Source: Nitrospirota bacterium
GTDB taxonomy: Bacteria; Nitrospirota; Nitrospiria; 2-01-FULL-66-17
Reading direction: 5' to 3'
Length of the DNA: 38,398 bases
Assembly (NCBI GenBank): GCA_016201825.1
Contig: JACQCD010000141.1
Span: 1 to 38,398, forward strand
Shown here: in pieces, positions 8,842 through 17,400 of the stretch
Layout of the letters: each line of letters starts with the position of its first letter
How positions within the stretch are numbered: the stretch's first letter is position 1
Translations under genes and position numbers: made by a program
The notes under the pieces: model-generated
What the model was told of the DNA's origin: nothing
Databases searched by the model: none
The model's input: the letters and a program-made list of their open reading frames with translations, nothing else

Positions 8842-10521
8842 ATGGCGACGTATCAATACATTTACACGATGCAGCGGGTGACGAAGGTTGTCCCGCCCAA
8901 GCGCGAGATCCTCAAGGACATTTCGCTGTCGTTCTATCCCGGCGCGAAGATCGGTGTGCTGGGCTTAAACGGCTCGGGCAAGTCGACGCTGCTGCGGATC
9001 ATGGCCGGGGCCGACGCCGAGTTTCTGGGCGAGGCCAAGCCCGCGAAGGGGATCCGTATCGGGTTTTTGCCGCAGGAGCCCCAACTGAACCTGTCCAAGG
9101 ACGTTCGCGGCAACGTCGAAGAGGGCGTCGCGGCGACCAAGGCACTGTTGGATGAGTTTAACGCCGTGAGCGCCAAATTTGCCGAGCCCATGTCCGACGA
9201 CGCGATGGCGGCGCTGCTCGATAAGCAGGCGACGCTGCAGGAGGCGATCGACGCGGCGAACGCGTGGGAGCTGGACCGCCAGCTCGAGATCGCGGCCGAC
9301 GCCCTGCGCATTCCCCCGTGGGACGCGGAGGTTGCCAAGCTCTCCGGCGGCGAAAAGCGCCGCGTGGCCCTCTGCCGGCTGCTCTTGTCCAAGCCGGACC
9401 TGCTGCTTCTGGACGAACCGACCAACCACTTGGACGCCGAGTCGATCGCGTGGCTCGAGCGCTTCCTCAAAGACTTTCAAGGCACCGTCGTCGCCGTCAC
9501 GCACGATCGGTATTTTCTGGACAACGTGGCGGGCTGGATCCTGGAGCTCGACCGCGGCCGGGGGATTCCCTGGGAGGGCAATTACTCCTCTTGGCTTGAA
9601 CAAAAAACCCAGCGATTGGCGCAGGAGGAGAAGCAGGAGAGCGCCCGCCAGCGCGCGCTGCAGCACGAGTTGGAGTGGGTGCGCACCGCGCCCAAGGGCC
9701 GCCACGCCAAGAGCAAGGCGCGGCTTAAAGCCTACGACGAACTGCTGGCCCAGGAGACCGTGGCCCGCGGCGAGACCAAGGACATCGTGATCCCTCCGGG
9801 GCCGCGCTTGGGCGAGCTGGTCGTCGAAGCGAAGGACCTCTGCAAGGGCTACGGCGATCGCCTGTTGATCGACGGGTTGAGCTTCTCTTTGCCGCGCGGC
9901 GGGATCGTCGGCATCATCGGCCCGAACGGCGCGGGCAAGACGACGCTCTTCAATATGATCGCGGGGATCGAGAAGCCCGACAGCGGCACGCTCAAGGTCG
10001 GCGACACGGTGAAGCCGGCGTACGTCGACCAGGGCCGGGATACCCTAGACGGCTCCAAGAACGTCTGGGAAGAAATCTCGGGCGGCCACGACACGATCCA
10101 GGTCGGCAAGCGCGAAATTGCCTCGCGGGCTTACGTGGGCGGGTTCAACTTTAAGAACACCGACCAGCAAAAGCTCGTCAAAGAGCTGTCAGGCGGCGAG
10201 CGCAACCGGGTGCACCTGGCCAAGCTCTTGCGAAGCGGGGGCAACCTCTTGTTGTTGGATGAGCCCAGCAACGATTTGGATGTCGAGACCCTCCGGGCGC
10301 TGGAGGAAGCCTTGCTGGATTTCGCCGGCTGCGCGCTCGTCATCAGTCACGACCGCTGGTTTTTGGACCGCATCGCCACGCACATGCTCGCGTTCGAGGG
10401 TGACAGCAAGGTCGTCTGGTTCGAGGGCAATTACCAAGAGTACGAAGCCGACCGCCACAAGCGCCTGGGCACCGACGCCGACCAACCGCACCGGATCAAG
10501 TATCGGAAGCTGACGCGGTAG
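8842..10521 (+). CDS. ettA: Energy-dependent translational throttle protein EttA (ABC-F)
   Basis: The 559-residue protein carries two ABC ATPase domains without membrane segments. N-terminal domain: Walker [10 protein letters not shown] near residue 38, signature LSGGEKRR, Walker [14 protein letters not shown] charged linker (PtIM) with [11 protein letters not shown] follows. C-terminal domain: [17 protein letters not shown] and [12 protein letters not shown], in which Ser replaces the usual Thr. Near-identity with E. coli EttA in blocks such as [19 protein letters not shown] and GKVVWFEGN-like C terminus, and the short arm insertion, distinguish it from other ABC-F paralogues. EttA binds the ribosomal E site and gates the first elongation step according to the ATP/ADP ratio. 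The TAG stop is immediately overlapped by a MITE-like repeat. Confidence 0.95.
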   Translation: MATYQYIYTMQRVTKVVPPKREILKDISLSFYPGAKIGVLGLNGSGKSTLLRIMAGADAEFLGEAKPAKGIRIGFLPQEPQLNLSKDVRGNVEEGVAATKALLDEFNAVSAKFAEPMSDDAMAALLDKQATLQEAIDAANAWELDRQLEIAADALRIPPWDAEVAKLSGGEKRRVALCRLLLSKPDLLLLDEPTNHLDAESIAWLERFLKDFQGTVVAVTHDRYFLDNVAGWILELDRGRGIPWEGNYSSWLEQKTQRLAQEEKQESARQRALQHELEWVRTAPKGRHAKSKARLKAYDELLAQETVARGETKDIVIPPGPRLGELVVEAKDLCKGYGDRLLIDGLSFSLPRGGIVGIIGPNGAGKTTLFNMIAGIEKPDSGTLKVGDTVKPAYVDQGRDTLDGSKNVWEEISGGHDTIQVGKREIASRAYVGGFNFKNTDQQKLVKELSGGERNRVHLAKLLRSGGNLLLLDEPSNDLDVETLRALEEALLDFAGCALVISHDRWFLDRIATHMLAFEGDSKVVWFEGNYQEYEADRHKRLGTDADQPHRIKYRKLTR

Positions 10522-10736
10522 GAGCCTGTCCATGGGCGACCATCTCGGGAAGCAGCATTCGTCCGTCACGCTAGAGCTGCGTTGTCAGTCGGGCTTGCGT
10601 GCTCACGTACGTACCAGTACGCTGCGCGCGCAAGCCCTCCCTTGCTTCGCCACCCGAGCAGATGGGGCCGTCTCTATTTCGCGCCCTGGGCGCGAGTCGG
10701 GTTCGCCTTGCATCTGGTCACCCCTGAACAGGCTCC
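10521..10736. repeat. MITE-like element, copy 1 (216 bp)
   Basis: The stretch is bounded by terminal inverted repeats of about 24 bp: GGAGCCTGTCCATGGGCGAC at the left and, read on the other strand from the right end, GGAGCCTGTTCAGGGGTGAC. The interior is highly similar to 27424-27609, including the block TGCGTTGTCAGTCGG, a GTGCTCAC...GTACGCT stretch, GCGCGCAAGCCCTCC, and CGCGCC/GGCGCG and GCCTTGCATCTGG blocks. Compared with copy 2 it carries about 30 extra bases near the left end. It codes for no convincing protein. The left edge begins on the last base of the ettA stop codon. Confidence 0.85.
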
Positions 10737-10758
10737 CGGCCTGGGATGACCATTCTCG

Positions 10759-10944
10759 ATGAAGATGCTCAAGGTGAGCCGCGGCGCGCTCTTTCTCTGC
10801 GATACCTGCTACCACATCATCGAAGAATCCGGCCGGATCGACGACGGCCGCGCCTTGTCCGACGACGTCATCGACGAAATCTGTCCGAACTGCGAAGACA
10901 ACAACAAGCCGCTGCTGGATGATCTCTTAGGAAGCGAGGAGTAG
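10759..10944 (+). CDS. Small CxxC protein (61 aa), unknown function
   Basis: The protein starts MKMLKVSRGALFLCDTCYHIIEES and has CDTC near residue 14 and CPNC near 43, followed by an acidic tail (DDLLGSEE). The paired CxxC motifs suggest a small zinc-binding ribbon or rubredoxin-like knuckle. No membrane segment. It begins 22 bp after the MITE-like element, so any promoter would have to lie inside or at the edge of that element. The ribosome binding site is weak, and the start could also be the second ATG. I do not recognise a named family. Confidence 0.65.
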   Translation: MKMLKVSRGALFLCDTCYHIIEESGRIDDGRALSDDVIDEICPNCEDNNKPLLDDLLGSEE

Positions 10945-10993
10945 CCGGCGGCCTCCTGGCTTGATCCGCCGCCCGCACACCCCGTGAACCCCC

Positions 10994-11022
10994 TTCCAAT
11001 GGGCGTTTGTTCGTAGTATACT
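10994..11022 (+). promoter_or_regulatory. Promoter of the polysaccharide operon
   Basis: TATACT (11017-11022) preceded after 17 bp by a weak TTCCAA (10994-10999). Transcription would start near 11029 and give a leader of about 130 nt before pgaC. Confidence 0.4.
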
Positions 11023-11028
11023 CGCGTC

Positions 11029-11156
11029 AACGCTTGCCGATGGGAGGGCGTTTCCATCGGGAGCAATCCACTTTCCAGCGTCGTCCGTAAGAGAGCCGGA
11101 ATAATCGGAGTGGAGACAGGGCACGCTTCCCGCGCGCACCCCGTCCCTCCTTCCCG
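11029..11156 (+). promoter_or_regulatory. Structured leader upstream of the pgaC-like gene
   Basis: The 5' leader holds a perfect 7-bp hairpin, CCGATGG (11037-11043) with CCATCGG (11054-11060) and a 10-nt loop, followed by further GC-rich sequence with partial pairing up to the start codon. No known riboswitch consensus is recognised. A cis-regulatory role is inference. Confidence 0.3.
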
Positions 11157-12470
11157 GTGCCGATGTCAGATTCTCAAGTCTCCTCCATAGAGTGTTCCAG
11201 TCATCCCTTCGCGGCCTGGTGGGATCTTCGCTCCGCCGCGATCCTTTGCGTGGCCGTCATCGGTTTCCTCGCAGGCTGCGTCAACATCTTCTACCTCAAA
11301 TACTTCAATCTCTACCTTTTTTGGTATCACCCGCTCTTCAATCTGTACAGCCTCCTCATTTCGCTCTACATCCTCTCCCGTTTCGTTCTGGCCTGCTTTT
11401 ATAAGCCGCCCCCCGATGTCGGCTATCTCCCGAGCGTGACGGTGGTGATCGCGTGCAAAAACGAGGAGGCCTCGATCAGCCAGACCATCGAGTGCGTCTA
11501 TCAATCGAATTACCCGTGCAGTCTCTTGGAAGTGATCACCGTCAACGATGGCTCGACCGACGAGACCCTCGTGGAGATGGAACGGACCAGAGCCCGCCAT
11601 CCAGATCTGAAGATCATCAATTTCGAAGCCAATCGGGGCAAACGGCACGGAATGGCGGCCGGCGCGCGCGTGGCGACGGGAGAGGTGCTCGTCTACATCG
11701 ATTCCGACAGCTTCGTGCAACCGAACACGATTCGAAAATTGGTCCAAGGGTTCGTCGATCCGGATGTCGGGGCGGTGTGCGGACACGCCTACGTCGCCAA
11801 TGCGCGCAGCAATATGCTCACCAAGATGCAAGAGGTCCGGTACTTTGTCGCCTTTCGAATCATCAAAGCCGCGGAGTCGATCTTCTCGACGGTGTCGTGT
11901 TGCTCCGGCTGTCTTGCGGCCTATCGCCGGCGCTACGTGATGGACGTCCTCGATGTATGGCTCAACCAGCGGTTTTTGGGGACTGCTGCCACCTTTGGAG
12001 ACGACCGGAGCCTGACCAACTTCATGCTGCGGCGCTATCGAGTCATCTACGACTCCGAGGCGATCTGCACCACTCTCGTCCCCGCGACGTACGGCACGTT
12101 TTTTCGACAGCAATTGCGCTGGAAGAAGTCGTGGATCCGCGAGAGCTACCTCGCCAGCAAGTTCATGTGGCGCCGCCATCCCGGCGCCGCCTTTTTTTTC
12201 TATCTCGGAATCATCTTCCCGTTGGTGTCGCCGGTCATCGTCTTCAACGCGCTCGTCCTTCCTTCCTTCGGGAGCGGCACGATCTCGTACCTCTACGTGT
12301 ACGGGTGCCTGCTGATGGCGACTCTGTATGGCCTCTTTTACCTCGCCCGATTCAGGGACCGGTTATGGGTCTATGGGATACTCTTCAGCTTTTTTTACAT
12401 GTTTCTCTTGGTGTGGCAAACCTATTATGCCCTGGTGACGGTGCGCCAAAACCATTGGGGAACCCGGTGA
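11157..12470 (+). CDS. pgaC: PgaC/IcaA-like processive family 2 glycosyltransferase
   Basis: The 437-residue membrane protein has two N-terminal membrane segments (about residues 22-80), a cytoplasmic GT2 domain and three to four C-terminal membrane segments. Catalytic signatures are VVIACKNEE, the DSDS metal-binding motif near residue 182, GDDRSLTNF (base Asp) and QQLRWKKSW, the Q(Q/R)xRW motif of processive enzymes. Family members polymerise beta-linked N-acetylglucosamine (PNAG), chitin oligomers or hyaluronan across the inner membrane from UDP-sugars. The C-terminal RQNHWGTR also resembles NodC and hyaluronan synthases, so the product sugar is inferred from the deacetylase-bearing neighbours. 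No pgaD-like two-helix gene follows. Start is uncertain: GTG 11157 or ATG 11163; neither has a good Shine-Dalgarno. The next gene starts 4 bp after the stop. Confidence 0.85.
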   Translation: MPMSDSQVSSIECSSHPFAAWWDLRSAAILCVAVIGFLAGCVNIFYLKYFNLYLFWYHPLFNLYSLLISLYILSRFVLACFYKPPPDVGYLPSVTVVIACKNEEASISQTIECVYQSNYPCSLLEVITVNDGSTDETLVEMERTRARHPDLKIINFEANRGKRHGMAAGARVATGEVLVYIDSDSFVQPNTIRKLVQGFVDPDVGAVCGHAYVANARSNMLTKMQEVRYFVAFRIIKAAESIFSTVSCCSGCLAAYRRRYVMDVLDVWLNQRFLGTAATFGDDRSLTNFMLRRYRVIYDSEAICTTLVPATYGTFFRQQLRWKKSWIRESYLASKFMWRRHPGAAFFFYLGIIFPLVSPVIVFNALVLPSFGSGTISYLYVYGCLLMATLYGLFYLARFRDRLWVYGILFSFFYMFLLVWQTYYALVTVRQNHWGTR

Positions 12471-12474
12471 CGTC

Positions 12475-14397
12475 GTGAGCGCGAACCCAACCGCCTCCCC
12501 CCCCAGATTTTTTCGCCGAGATGTCATTGCGTGGGCGGTCTTGTTTCTGGCCTCCCTGCTGGCGTTCGGGGGAGTTCACCTCTGGCTCCACCAGCGGGTG
12601 GTGCCTTCTTCCGGTCCCCGGGCGGCGGGCTCCTCCGATCCTCGCCTCGCCGTGTTGGCGTATGGTCGCGTGGTGGCGGAGCCCAACGGCGTTCACCTCG
12701 ACGCCGCTCGTCTCCGGGACCAGCTCGATGCCCTGCAGCGGGAGGGCTTCACGCCGGTCACGCTGAACGAGGTGTCGGATTTCTACTATCGGGGGCAGCC
12801 GCTCCCGCCGCGTCCGCTGTTGCTGACGTTCGACCGCGGCTACCTCGAGACGTACGAACAAGCCGATCCCATCCTTCGATCCATGCGGTGGCGGGCGGTG
12901 ATGTTCTTGATCACCAGAGATCAACAGTCACGCGATACCTCGCGGCTATATTGGGACCGCCTGCAACGGATGGTGGATAGCGGAGTCTGGGAGGTGGGTT
13001 CAAACGGCCACGCCGGCCCTCTGGCCGCGCTGCTCTCCGCCGAGGACGAGCAACCGGAGGTTCTCCTCGATCACGCGCCGAATGTCCCGGACCCCGAGGC
13101 GCACCGCGAGGAGTGGTTTCAGCGCCTCCTGCGGGACTACCGAGCGAGCCAATCGCTGATCGAGGGCCATCTGGGGCGCCGCGCCATGGCGTTTGCCGAT
13201 CCCTTCCGCGATCCCTTTTGGCTTCGCGATCAAGAGGCCTATCGCGCGAACGGCGAGGCGCTCGCGGCGTCCTACCCGTTGGCGTTCGTGGGTGATCGTT
13301 TCGGGGTCAACGACCGCCGGTCTGACCCACACCGCCTCGGGCGTCTCCGGGTGGATCCCCTCTGGTCCGGTTCCCAATTGGTTTCCCGTCTGTCCGCGGC
13401 GCTCGCGTCCCCGCCGATGGCGGGGGAGCATCATCGCGAACGGACGCAGGTCTGGTCGACGGCCACGACGCCGGACGAGGCGCCGCGGGATGGAGTGGTG
13501 CTGGAGGGGACTCCGGGATCGGATGCCTGGGTGGCCGGGAGCCGCTGGGCGGACGACTGGTCGCTCGAGGCGGACATCAAGACCGAAGGCGGCCAGTTCT
13601 GGGTCGTGCAGGACGCCGCCTCTCCTGGCGAGGAGCTTCGATGGGGCGGGGACGAGCGGAAGTTATACGTCGAACGGCGCCGCTGGGGAGGCCTGCCGGA
13701 GGTGTTGGCCGAGTTTGACGCCGATGTCGCGCCGAACCGCTGGCACCACGTGAAACTGATCAAACGGAGCCGCGGGATGTGGATTGAATGGGACGGGCGC
13801 CCGCTGGCGGACCGCCCGGTCGATCTCCGGGAGCGATCGCGCGGCGACGTGGGGTGGGCGGCCTGGCGGGCCGATGGCCCCGCGCGCCTGTGGGTCGCCC
13901 GCGTTCGCTTCGAGCGCGTTCCGTTCCTGACGCGGGTCGTCGGCGGGGAGCCGTCGGCCGACGAGGTGCAGTCTCTGGTGCGGAGCGCCCCCATGCTCGC
14001 CGCGGTTTCCCCGACCTGGATGCAGGTGACGCCGGAGGGAGGCGCCACGGAATCCCCGGTGGATCCAATGGCGTTCTCCATCCTCTCGCGCCGATACGGC
14101 TGGGAAGTGCTGCCCACCATCCGCATCACGGGGAACGAAGGGAGCCTTTCCGTCCCACAGATCGTCGCCCGCGTGGAACAGGAGCGGTGGGCGGGCATTC
14201 ACCTCGACCTCCGAGACCTCCCGGCCGGGGGCAGGGATCGCTATGGCCTGTTCGTCGAGGCGCTGGCTCGAGGCTTGGAACAAAAAGGCTATAATCTGGT
14301 TCTCTCCGCCGCAGACGATTTTGTTCCCTCTCCCCTCTCCAAGCACGCTCCGATCGAGAATCTGGCGCCCCGCTACCTCCAGCTCTCCGCGCGGTAG
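12475..14397 (+). CDS. Membrane-anchored PgaB-like protein with degenerate deacetylase, LamG-like and GH-like domains
   Basis: The protein has 640 residues. One membrane helix at about 18-40 anchors it with the bulk in the periplasm. Residues about 60-300 have the polysaccharide deacetylase (CE4) fold, but the TFDDG motif reads TFDRG (118-122), so the metal-binding second Asp is Arg. The motif that should carry the two metal His reads VGSNGHAGP (174-182), with Asn at the first His position. Deacetylase activity is therefore unlikely. Residues about 340-480 resemble a LamG/concanavalin-like sugar-binding domain (WSLEADIKTEGGQFW, NRWHHVKLI, ARLWVARVRFERV). The C-terminal 150 residues resemble a glycosidase barrel of PgaB/GH18 type, but WAGIHLDLRDLP lacks the acidic catalytic cluster. 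It sits between the polymerase and the exporter genes, 4 bp after pgaC. A binding or scaffolding role for the nascent polymer is inference. Confidence 0.75.
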   Translation: MSANPTASPPRFFRRDVIAWAVLFLASLLAFGGVHLWLHQRVVPSSGPRAAGSSDPRLAVLAYGRVVAEPNGVHLDAARLRDQLDALQREGFTPVTLNEVSDFYYRGQPLPPRPLLLTFDRGYLETYEQADPILRSMRWRAVMFLITRDQQSRDTSRLYWDRLQRMVDSGVWEVGSNGHAGPLAALLSAEDEQPEVLLDHAPNVPDPEAHREEWFQRLLRDYRASQSLIEGHLGRRAMAFADPFRDPFWLRDQEAYRANGEALAASYPLAFVGDRFGVNDRRSDPHRLGRLRVDPLWSGSQLVSRLSAALASPPMAGEHHRERTQVWSTATTPDEAPRDGVVLEGTPGSDAWVAGSRWADDWSLEADIKTEGGQFWVVQDAASPGEELRWGGDERKLYVERRRWGGLPEVLAEFDADVAPNRWHHVKLIKRSRGMWIEWDGRPLADRPVDLRERSRGDVGWAAWRADGPARLWVARVRFERVPFLTRVVGGEPSADEVQSLVRSAPMLAAVSPTWMQVTPEGGATESPVDPMAFSILSRRYGWEVLPTIRITGNEGSLSVPQIVARVEQERWAGIHLDLRDLPAGGRDRYGLFVEALARGLEQKGYNLVLSAADDFVPSPLSKHAPIENLAPRYLQLSAR

Positions 14398-14414
14398 CGA
14401 TCGGCCCCCTCATC

Positions 14415-17400
14415 ATGAATTGGTATTGGCGCCGGGCGATCGTCGTGGGCTGGGTCCTTATCGCGATGATACCCGCGCCGGGCTGGGGACGATCGGCCGG
14501 TCAAGACGCCCTGGAGGAGGGGACCCGGTGGTACCAAAGCGGCGAGTTTGAGAAGGCGCTGTCCGCTTTCAAGCAGGCGACCGACTTGGACCCGGGATTG
14601 TTGCGCGCGTGGAAGAACATGGGGTACGCCTACCGCAAGCTCCACCAAGACGACCAAGCCATCCGAGTTTGGGATACGCTGCTCAAGATCGACCCCGGGC
14701 AATTCAGGCTGCTGAATGAGATGGGCAGCATCGCCATGACCCGGCAGGCATGGGACCTCGCGGCGCCGCGCTTTGCCGAGAGCCTGCGCCTCAAGCCCAA
14801 CCAACCCGCGATCCGTCTCCAACTCGGGGAGGCGTACGAGGCGTTGGGTCGCGCCCCCGAGGCGGTTCGGGAGTACCGAGCCGTCCTGGATTCGCCCTTC
14901 GCTCTTTCCGCCACCCTGCGGCTGATGGCCCTGTACGAAAAAGCGGGGCAGGAAGACCAAGCGATTCAATTGTTGGAAGAACGGGTGCGCCAGGCGGCGA
15001 ATCCTGTTCGTCTGCGGGCCCAATTAGCCCGCCTCTCCGCGAAGCAAGGCCGGCGAGCCTACCAAGCTGGCGACTTCCAGCGGGCGGAGACGGCGTACCG
15101 CGTGGCGGTGACCTGGGATGCCTCCCACGTCCAATATTGGGTCGACCTGGGATGGGCCCAGCGCAAGCAAGGTCAGGTGCGGTCAGCCCTTGACACGTGG
15201 CTCAAGGCCCTCGCCCTCGATCCGGGGGCCACCCAGCTCTATCGGCATCTGGGTGACGGCTATCTCGAGCTTGAAGAGCTTCCCGAGGCGCAGACGTGGT
15301 ACGAGCGGGCCTGGGGTGTCCAGCCGCAGCCCGAAGTCTCCCAGAGCTTGGCTCGCATCGCGCTCCAACAGGAACGCGATGACGCGGCGGTCCAATGGGC
15401 CACTCGCACCCTGGAGGTGTCCCGAGGCGCCGAAGATTGGTACCGGCGCATCGCCCATCTCTTCATCCAATATGATCGTGAGGCGCGTGGGGCGGTGTTG
15501 TTTCGGGAACGGCTGAGCATCGCGAGGGAGGTGAAACCGGCGCACGACGCGCTGAGCCAGCTCTACGCGGCTCAAGCGGGCGCGGCGTTTCGACACGGCG
15601 ATTTCGATGGGGCCATCGGACGGTATGATCTCGCCCTCGAGATGGAGCCGACCAATCCCCAAGCCCTGCGTGATCTCGGGTGGGTCTATTGGAAGGCCGA
15701 GCGCTGGGATCGGTGCGAGGCGACGTGGAAGCGCTTTGCGGCGGCGTACCCGGACCAGCCCGAGCCGGACAACCTGTTGACGCGGCTCTACCTCTTCCGA
15801 AAGGCGTATCCGGCGGCGATCGAGACGGCGACCGCGAGCCTCAAGCTCTCGCCGGAGCAGCCCGAGGAGAAGCTGAAGCTGGCCAAGGCGCTTTTTTGGG
15901 ACGGACGATTCGAGACGGCGTACGAGCAAGCCCGATCCCTCTCGGAGCGGTACCCCGCGCACCTCCCCATCCAGTTTTTTTGGGGGGAGCTCCTGATGCA
16001 GGCCCAGGACTTTCAGCACGGAAAAGACCAGTGGCGGAGAGTACTGGACCTGGGCTCCGACTCGCCGCGCGCGCGGGTCTATTGGCTCAGATCGATGTAC
16101 GAGGCGGGCGACTACGCCGGCGCGCTGCGGTTTGCCCGGGAGGCCGTGGCTCGGGGTCCCGACGCGCAACTGACGCGCTTCCTCGCGGACGATGCGGTCC
16201 GCGTCGAGGACTATCCGGAAGCGGCTCGGTGGTACGAAAAGCTCGTGCGCGATTTCCCGGAGCGGCCGGCCTTTGCGCTGGAGCTGAGCCGCCTCGATCA
16301 GCAGATGGGATGGCTGGACCGAAGCCGGGACGTGCTGGAGCGCGCCCGCGCGCAACACCCGGACCACCAGGAAATCCTGCTTTCCCTCGCCGAGGCGAAT
16401 CGTCTCGTGGGGCGGTACGACGAAGCCTACCGCCAATACGTCGACCTCATCGCGCGGTATCCGGAGCAACGCCGAGCCTTTGCTGGGTTGCTGCAAACGA
16501 TGGTCGAGGCCAAGCGCTACCCCGAGGCCCTGGCCTTGCTCGACAAGGACGGGGCTCGCTTTTTAAAACCCTACGACGCCGAATTGCTCCGCGCGCACAT
16601 CCTCACCGAAACGGGAAGGACCGCGGACGCCGAGCGTCGGTTGACCCAAATGGTAGCGGAGAATGACGAGACCCATGACATTCCCATCCTCCTCTACCAC
16701 GGCCTGGGGGCTCATCCCCGCAGCGAAAGCCTTCCGGTGGAGCTGTTCGATTCGCAGCTTCAGGCGCTCCGCGACGCGGGGTACACCACCATCACGGTGA
16801 GAGAGCTGGGCCCCATGCTCGAGGGGAAGCACGCCTTCCCGCCCAAGCCGATCCTGATCACGTTTGACGACGCCCGGATCGATTCGTTCCGGCTCGGCGA
16901 CCCCGTGCTCGCCCGGTATGGGATGACCGCGACCATGTTCGTCCCCACCGGGAAGATCGTGCGCCATGGGCCCTTCTTCGCGGATTGGGAGACGATGCGC
17001 GCCTACGCGGACACCAGGCGATGGGATTTTCAAAGCCACGGCCACCATGCCCATGATCTGATCGCGATCGATCAGGCCGGACAGGTGGGGGGGTTCTTGA
17101 CCAACCGCTTGTGGTTGGAGGAGGACCAGCGCTCGGAACGTCCCGAAGAGTTTGCCGAGCGGGTGGAGGCCGATTACTGGGATAGCCTCAGCATCTTGAG
17201 GCGGAACCTCCCGGGTCTCGACGTGATCGGCTATGCATTCCCGTTCGGGGAGGCGGGCCAGGAGAATTTCGGCAACGAGCCGACGGCCTCCACGCTCAAC
17301 GAACGCCTTTCCCAGACCTACTTCCGGTTCACCTTCGTTCAGGACCAGGATGGCTACAACCGGGTGGGACGCTCCAGCGGTTCCCTGCTGCTTCATCGGT

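Noticed and set aside
10521-10736. TA target-site duplication around the MITE-like elements
   Set aside because: TA precedes both copies but is not found after their right ends.
10532-10762. Small protein inside MITE-like copy 1, and the corresponding frame in copy 2
   Set aside because: The frames are not conserved between the two copies and show no domain; they follow from repeat sequence.
11029-11156. c-di-GMP-I riboswitch before pgaC
   Set aside because: An ACAGGGCA-like stretch was seen, but the remaining conserved GEMM positions and stems are missing.
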